In this document: in pieces, positions 59,522 to 64,000 of the stretch | Layout: every line of letters starts with the position of its first letter | Numbering within the stretch: the stretch's first letter is position 1 | Assembly (NCBI GenBank): GCA_037349315.1 | Contig: JBAIAC010000007.1 | Span: forward strand, 3,472,001 to 3,536,000 | Source of the DNA: Chelydra serpentina | Lineage: Eukaryota; Chordata; Testudines; Chelydridae | Reading direction: 5' to 3' | DNA: 64,000 bases | Notes under the pieces: generated by a model | The model's database searches: none | What the model was told of the DNA's origin: nothing | Seen by the model: the letters and a program-made list of their open reading frames with translations, nothing else | Position numbers and translations under genes: made by a program

Positions 59522-60327
59522 GGGCCAGCCTGAGGGGTGCTGTGATGAAGCAGGACTGGGGACTGGTGAGGCTGGGGGCAGGGCTGTGCAAAGGGGAGAG
59601 GAGCCCCAATGGGATCCTGGGATACAGACTTCTTGACCGGCAAGTCAAGGAAAAGGATTTTGTTCAGGAGCTAGCGATTCCTCGGGCAAGAGAGAGAAGC
59701 GGTTGGGGGGTGGGGAAGAAGAGCGGAGAAGGGCCACCCTGTGCCATGCAAGGGAGGGAAGGAGCAGAGGGTGAGGAAGAGAAGGGGAGCATGGGCTGGG
59801 GGCAGACACGCTGCCTCTTTACACAGTGATCCCAGAAGAGGCCCGAGGCGGCGGTGGCAGCAGCAAGACACAGGGGGCATGAGAGTTGCAGGCTGCAGAG
59901 CAGCGCCCAGCGGACGGGCGCATGCAGCCATGGAGCTCAGTTCCCCCCGGGGTATGCCCTTTGCTTTCCTGCGGGGCTGGCTCTCTGCTCCCGCCAGCAG
60001 AATCTGGGCTCCCCCAGCCTCTATGGTGAGTGCCTCAGTGGGAGGGGACTGTGGCCCCATAAAGCTCTGCAGTGGGGTGTGCTGCTCTACCGGAGCCTCT
60101 TCCCCATTCAATGTGTCTATGGGGCCATTATGGGGCTGGGGCACGGTGCTGTCAGTGCTCTCCATCTCCACTCAGCTCTTCAGCCCTGGTCAAGCTGTGA
60201 TGGGGGCATGGAGGGGATCAACCTCACTGCCTAGGCCTGGTGGGCACTGGGGCGTTGAGGGAAGCATTCAGGGCAGGAGCCAAAATACAATTTCATCCAG
60301 GGTGCCATTTTCCCTAAGGCCGGCCCT
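59522..60327. mobile_element. Probable GC-rich hAT-type nonautonomous element
   Basis: Starts GGGCCAGCCTGAGGGG and ends CCCTAAGGCCGGCCCT, imperfectly inverted. Flanked by GACTCTAA (59514-59521) and GAGTCTAA (60328-60335), 7 of 8. The strongly GC-rich interior gives long but domain-free open frames on both strands. Confidence 0.55.
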
Positions 60328-60360
60328 GAGTCTAATTATTTATATAATATAATATATGCC

Positions 60361-60542
60361 TATCTCATAGAACTGGAAGGACCTTGAAAGGTCATCGAGT
60401 CCAATCCTCTGCCTTCACTAGCAGGACCAAGTACTGTCCCCTGACAGATTTTTGCCCCAGATCGCGAAATGGCCCCCTCAAGGATTGAACTCACAACCCT
60501 GGGTTTAGCAGGCCAATGCTCAAACCACTGAGCTATCCCTCC
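60361..60542 (-). mobile_element. tRNA-headed SINE, reverse orientation
   Basis: Read on the minus strand: GGGAGGGATAGCTCAGTGG with the A box at 60525-60535, B box GTTCAATCC at 60482-60490, then a tail ending GACTCGATGACCTTTCAAGG and CTTCCAGTTCTATGAGATAG. The head is nearly identical to 54085-54160, but the body and tail differ, so it is a different subfamily. Confidence 0.9.
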
Positions 60543-61050
60543 CACTCAGGTTATGTGCCAGGTTTGCAACACTGTAAATAAAACCTGACTCTTGATCAAA
60601 GGGCCACGCCATCTCCTCGGTCTTGTCTCCGTGCTGGGAATATATTTCTGTCTCAGATGTAACACTAGTATTTAAAAATAATAATGTGAACGGGGAATTA
60701 AGAAGAATCTTCAAAAGACAGTAAACTACTTCATTGTGGCTCATAAACGGCAATCAAATCTAATAGGAAATGCCCCACATCAAGGGACGGATCCTGCCAA
60801 GGAATATACATCTGAAACACCATTGAAATCCGTGGGAACTGGGGACGTATATCCTTAGGCACGTTCCAGCCTTGGTTGCTAACATCAAAGTGCAATAAAA
60901 CTTTTGGAGCTATCAGTACAACAGTGCTGTGGAAAACACAAGGAATCCATTGCCTAATAAACTCCTCATGTGGTTGTTGATTTTATGTTACGTTGTTAAA
61001 TAGTGTCATCAAATAACAAGGCACTTTGTCGACTTGCCTTTGTGCTGCAG
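60543..61050. other. Intronic sequence upstream of the first SAM exon
   Basis: No repeat recognised. Ends with the acceptor tract GACTTGCCTTTGTGCTGCAG. Confidence 0.5.
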
Positions 61051-61160
61051 ATGTTCCTGCCTGGCTGAAGAGTCTCCGCCTGCACAAGTATGCAGCTCTT
61101 TTCTCCCAGATGACGTATGAAGAAATGATGGCACTCACTGAATGCCAGCTCGAGGCACAA
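61051..61160 (+). CDS. SAMD4A: SAMD4A internal coding exon, first half of the SAM domain
   Basis: This 110-bp exon follows the acceptor TGTGCTGCAG and ends at donor GTATGT (61161-61166). Its first two bases complete the Asp codon begun by the previous exon, and it ends on a codon boundary. It reads [20 protein letters not shown] and continues [17 protein letters not shown], which is the start of the Smaug-type SAM domain (helices 1 to 4). In this family the SAM domain binds the loop of the RNA hairpin rather than acting as a dimerisation module. The Leu, Tyr and Phe core positions and the basic LRLHKY surface are intact. The exon is followed by a 2.2-kb intron and the second half of the domain. 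A SINE lies about 0.5 kb upstream and a Penelope-like repeat about 0.4 kb downstream; neither touches the splice sites. Confidence 0.95.
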
Positions 61161-61389
61161 GTATGTCTCAAATTAGCTATAAAACATGGAGTCCCGCTGC
61201 ATTTTTTCGAGTGTTGTCACGATTCAGAACGCTCTGTTTGTTCAGTTTGTTGATAGGTTTCCCTGCAAACCTTGCATCATGTGTTAACATTGCAAAAAGA
61301 TGCCAAAAAACACGCTGGGGGAAAGGGGTGAGGGGCAAAAATGACACATTGTACCCCAAAATGACCTGGCCAAAAGCTTGTCAGCGGGG

Positions 61390-61520
61390 TCATAGGGTGA
61401 AATCCTAGTCCCATCAAAGTCAATGGGAGATATGCACCGGCTTTCACCACTGAACTTTAAGGAGGACACAAATGGCATTCAGACATCCAGCACCCATTGG
61501 AAATCAATGGGAATTTGGTG
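61390..61520. repeat. Decayed foldback fragments
   Basis: GTGAAATCCTAGTCCCATCA with AAAGTCAATGGGAG, then AAATCAATGGGAATTTGGTG: remnants of the CCATTGACTTCAATGG foldback group. Confidence 0.45.
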
Positions 61521-61554
61521 ACCGGCTTATTTGTTCCTTTAAAAATCTCCTTAA

Positions 61555-61755
61555 TAGATAGGAGAGGGCCTCACCCTCCCTGATTAAGCTTACCTCGTTA
61601 TCTCTAGCCTGAATCTTCCCTGCACATTTATACCTGCCCCTGGACATTTCCACTGCTTGCATCCGAAGAAGTGGGTATTGACCCACGAAAGCTTATGCTC
61701 CAATACCTCTGTTAGTCTATAAGGTGCCACAGGACCCTTTGTCGCTTCCTTAATA
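61555..61755 (+). mobile_element. Penelope-like or similar retroelement 3' fragment with hammerhead-like core
   Basis: Contains GCATCCGAAGAAG, a 16-base self-complementary spacer at 61671-61686 (GTGGGT / ACCCAC, six perfect pairs) and GAAAGCTTATGCTCC, then TGTTAGTCTATAAGGTGCCA and CAGGACCCTTTGTCGCTT. Same architecture as 31570-31770 but a different subfamily. The class call is from memory. Confidence 0.6.
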
Positions 61756-62037
61756 GATTGTTTTCCATGCGCTCCCTGAGATAAATAGATCTGATTAGCA
61801 TCTTTATATATAAAATGCTGCTGCCATGTTGCAAACAGATTCCATTTTCCTCTGAGCTATGATTGCAAAAGTTTGATGGAATTAATGGTCTGGTAACACT
61901 TTCATTGCAGGAGAAGGACACTCTGGTCTTTTGGGGTTCAAGCCCTATATAGCTGCTCAGCTGATTTTTGACAGGGTCTTTTTTTTTTAACTTCCAGTTT
62001 CTTCAGCCCCTTCTAAACTTTCTAGAGTTTTCACTAA

Positions 62038-62543
62038 GGCCATGTCTACACTTACCGGCTGTGCCGCTGTAAGAGCGCTTGTGTGGCCGCATTATGCTGA
62101 CGGGAGATAGTTCTCCCGTCGACAGACTAAAACCAGCCCAACGAGCGGCGGTAGCTTTGTCAGAAGGAGAGCATCTCCCACTGACACAGTGCTGTGCACA
62201 CACGCGCTTATGCCGGCAAAACGTATGTTGCTCGGGGATGTGAGGTTTTTTTCACACTCCTGAATGACAAAAGTTTTGCCGACATAAGTGACTTCCTAAA
62301 CACTGACTTGAAGGAAACTGGCAATGTCCGAGCCAAGCTTTCCTTAAAATGAAAGGGCCGGGCAGCTTTCTAAAGGTGTGTCGATGGAGTTAATCCACCC
62401 CTCCGAGAGGCAGTAACTAGGTCGATGGAGGAATTCTTCCACTGACCTTGCTGTGTCTACACTGGACTTAGGTCTGCCTAACTATAGTGCTTGGGGCATG
62501 AAATTTTTGAAGTGTAGACTAATTTTGAAGTGTAGACCAGGCC
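62038..62543. mobile_element. TAA-flanked MITE, second family, probably composite
   Basis: Starts GGCCATGTCTACACTTACCG after TAA (62035-62037) and ends AAGTGTAGACCAGGCC before TAA (62544-62546). The first 250 bp match 36192-36453 (GTTCTCCCGTCGAC, GTTTTGCCGACATAAGTG). The second half has CACCCCTCCGAGAGGCAGTA and a duplicated ATTTTGAAGTGTAGAC, so it may be two joined elements. Confidence 0.65.
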
Positions 62544-62570
62544 TAAGCTTCTCACACCTCTCTTAGAGCC

Positions 62571-62702
62571 AGTGGGCCTGATTCACCACACCCTTACTCC
62601 AGTTTTATGTCAGGGTACGAGTGGAGATACACCAATGTGGAGCTGGGATAACACCGTTGAGTTACCCCAGCATAAAACCGGAGTACCACAGTAATGAATC
62701 AG
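62571..62702. repeat. Foldback repeat, GGGCCTGATTCA family
   Basis: GCCTGATTCA at the left and TGAATCAGGC at the right are exact inverses. ACTCCAGTTTTATG and CATAAAACCGGAGT are also inverted. 130 bp in all. Confidence 0.75.
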
Positions 62703-63343
62703 GCTGGGTGCCGCTATTTTGGTTCCTAACTCAGAGGGTTTTTTTGAGGATTTGCTTTTCTCAGCAATGCCACGCCTTGTGCAAAATAGTTTAAAACTGT
62801 AGGGAGATCTGTACATTTAATGATGCAAGCGGTCCCATTGGAATCCGTGGGCCTTCTCTTAGTATCAGTGTACGCTACATTCTGCTCAGCCAGAGAAAGC
62901 CTTGCCGAGTCAGCTCCCTGGAGAACTGTGAACAACTGCAAACAAACTGTGAACAAAGGCAGCAGGTGGCAGAGGGCAATTTTTTCAGTTTCGGTTAAGT
63001 GTTTGTTTGATTTGAATCACAGAAAACTGTGTGCTGGCACCGAGCGTTGCAGTTCTGCTCCCAGACCTGACATTGGATTTTAAAACATTTTTCTTAAGTC
63101 GCTGAGAAGACCTTTCGTCTCTTGTGAGCACTTATAAATATTGCCACTCCAAAGCTAGTGAGAAATCTATATCTTCAATGGGTTTCTAAGCTGTTTCCTT
63201 AGACCCTGTGCTTCTCTGATAATCCCTGAATTCAGAGGTTTCTTGAATTAACAGCAGCCCTTTTCACTTATGAAAGAAAGGATTTTTGTGCGTCCTGCTG
63301 GCTGGTGGAGATGTTAATGTCACATTGTACTGTATCTTTGCAG
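62703..63343. other. Intronic sequence upstream of the second SAM exon
   Basis: Nothing coding recognised before the acceptor at 63342-63343. Confidence 0.5.
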
Positions 63344-63430
63344 AACGTTACCAAAGGTGCAAGGCACAAAATAGTCATCAGTATCCAAAAGCTGAAAGAG
63401 AGGCAGAATCTTCTCAAGTCTTTAGAAAGG
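63344..63430 (+). CDS. SAMD4A: SAMD4A internal coding exon, second half of the SAM domain
   Basis: This 87-bp exon has exactly 29 codons. It follows a pyrimidine-rich TTTGCAG acceptor (AG at 63342-63343) and ends at donor GTAAGT (63431-63436). It reads [20 protein letters not shown] then QNLLKSLER, completing helix 5 of the Smaug SAM domain. The TKGARHKI segment is the basic RNA-contacting region described for Smaug and Vts1 SAM domains. Both boundaries are phase 0, matching the phase-0 end of the upstream exon. Downstream coding exons (the remaining C-terminal Smaug regions) lie beyond the window. No sequence oddity is seen. Confidence 0.95.
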
Positions 63431-63810
63431 GTAAGTTATTTCTGCTTCTTTTTCAATTTAAGTAATAGCCAGGAATTCATTCTCAGATAAAGTCCCTTTT
63501 GGTTATTACTGGGTATTTCCCACATAGTGCATCTTTTTCATTGAGCATTTTCTTTGTTGGTTTTGCAACATCTGGTGAATTGCATCACATACCCAGTGCT
63601 GTACCAACCACTGCGTTTTATCAGCAGGCTGCCCACTGGCTTTTGTACAGAGAGGCGAAAGCTGCCTCCTGGTTCTTCCCCAGCTCCGGGAGGTTGTAAC
63701 CTGCACCGGTCTTGTACCTAGCACAGCGTACATGCCCTGGCACTGCCTGGCCAATTGGGGTTGAAGCCAGTGCTCCACCCATTCCTTCACCCTGCCTGCC
63801 CACTCTCGGT
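63431..63810. other. Intronic sequence downstream of the second SAM exon
   Basis: No repeat or exon recognised. Confidence 0.45.
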
Positions 63811-64000
63811 GGGTACGTCTACACAGCAGCGGGGAAGATGATTCCTAACTTGGGGGGACATACACTACCTAGCTAGCGCGGCTTGAGCTGTTAGTTTTAG
63901 TGCACTACCTCGAGCAGAGCTCGCACGTGTATGTCTACCCGAGCTGGGACTCGCCCGTCCAGCTGCTGTGTAGCGGTGCCCTGTGCGAGCCAGGGCGTGC
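63811..64000. mobile_element. MITE with GGGTACGTCTACACAGC end, cut by the window edge
   Basis: Starts GGGTACGTCTACACAGCAGC and contains an inverted internal CACGTGTATGTCTACCC. The start resembles other TGTCTACAC-ended MITEs, but the interior (CTAGCTAGCGCGGCTTGAGC) is a separate family. Confidence 0.6.

Larger units (their letters stand above)
49778..61050 (+). other. SAMD4A: SAMD4A intron, 11.3 kb
   Basis: The intron runs from donor GTGAGT to acceptor TGTGCTGCAG. It carries a reverse-oriented CR1 split by a hAT element, two tRNA-headed SINEs, a second hAT element and several MITEs. No host exon was recognised inside it. Confidence 0.9.
61161..63343 (+). other. SAMD4A: SAMD4A intron, 2.2 kb, splitting the SAM domain
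   Basis: This phase-0 intron runs from donor GTATGT to a TTTGCAG acceptor. It contains a Penelope-like repeat fragment (61555-61755), a TAA-flanked MITE or MITE pair (62038-62543) and a foldback repeat (62571-62702). The rest shows nothing recognisable. Confidence 0.9.

Noticed and set aside
59671..60352. Long overlapping frames including a 203-codon + strand frame
   Set aside because: They lie inside a probable GC-rich hAT-type element and show no protein similarity.

Overview
This window is vertebrate nuclear DNA, most likely from a turtle (Testudines, probably a cryptodire). Four spliced coding exons of one vertebrate gene lie in a sea of transposon copies. The repeats are of reptile type: CR1 LINEs, tRNA-headed SINEs of the cryptodiran Pol III/SINE kind, a DIRS-type retroelement, many TTA-flanked CpG-rich MITEs and several hAT-type elements with 8-bp target duplications. 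The species call rests on recognising these families from memory; no database search was run. There are no bacterial features, no CRISPR array and no complete retrovirus.

The only host gene I can support is SAMD4A (Smaug1), on the + strand. Its internal coding exons are 17258-17776, 49514-49777, 61051-61160 and 63344-63430. All four have AG acceptors and GT donors, compatible phases and no stops. They encode the end of the N-terminal Smaug region and the Ser-rich linker (first exon), more linker (second) and the RNA-binding SAM domain (third and fourth). The start codon exon lies upstream and the C-terminal exons downstream, so the whole window is transcribed or intronic SAMD4A sequence. Intron lengths are about 31.7 kb, 11.3 kb and 2.2 kb.

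Layout: 1-17257 is the upstream intron (CR1 tail, several MITEs, a pair of 120-bp hAT elements at 11271 and 13853, a GC-rich composite repeat at 14060-14712, and a CR1 3' end before the first exon). 17777-49513 is the giant intron. It holds a decayed CR1 at 19320-20905; a nearly full-length but dead DIRS-type retroelement at 22790-27625, itself split by a MITE and a hAT element; a 1-kb AT-rich hAT element at 32672-33705; a MITE nested in a MITE at 34678-35275; a foldback split by another MITE at 40012-40475; and a CR1 / hAT / DIRS-end cluster at 44895-46330. 49778-61050 holds a reverse-oriented CR1 split by a hAT element (51310-52505), a SINE next to a hAT element (54085-54682), more MITEs and a second SINE at 60361. 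The last intron carries a Penelope-like repeat fragment, and the window ends inside another MITE.

The most interesting unexplained signal is a shared motif in three different repeat copies (15707-15735 minus, 31678-31709 plus, 61663-61694 plus). Each has a CYGANGA-like box, one A, a 16-nt self-complementary spacer whose base pairs co-vary between copies, then GAAAGCTT. This has the layout of the hammerhead ribozyme core (box 1, stem II, box 2). Stem I is not visible, so activity is unproven. The nested insertions with clean target duplications also give an unusually readable relative chronology of transposon families.
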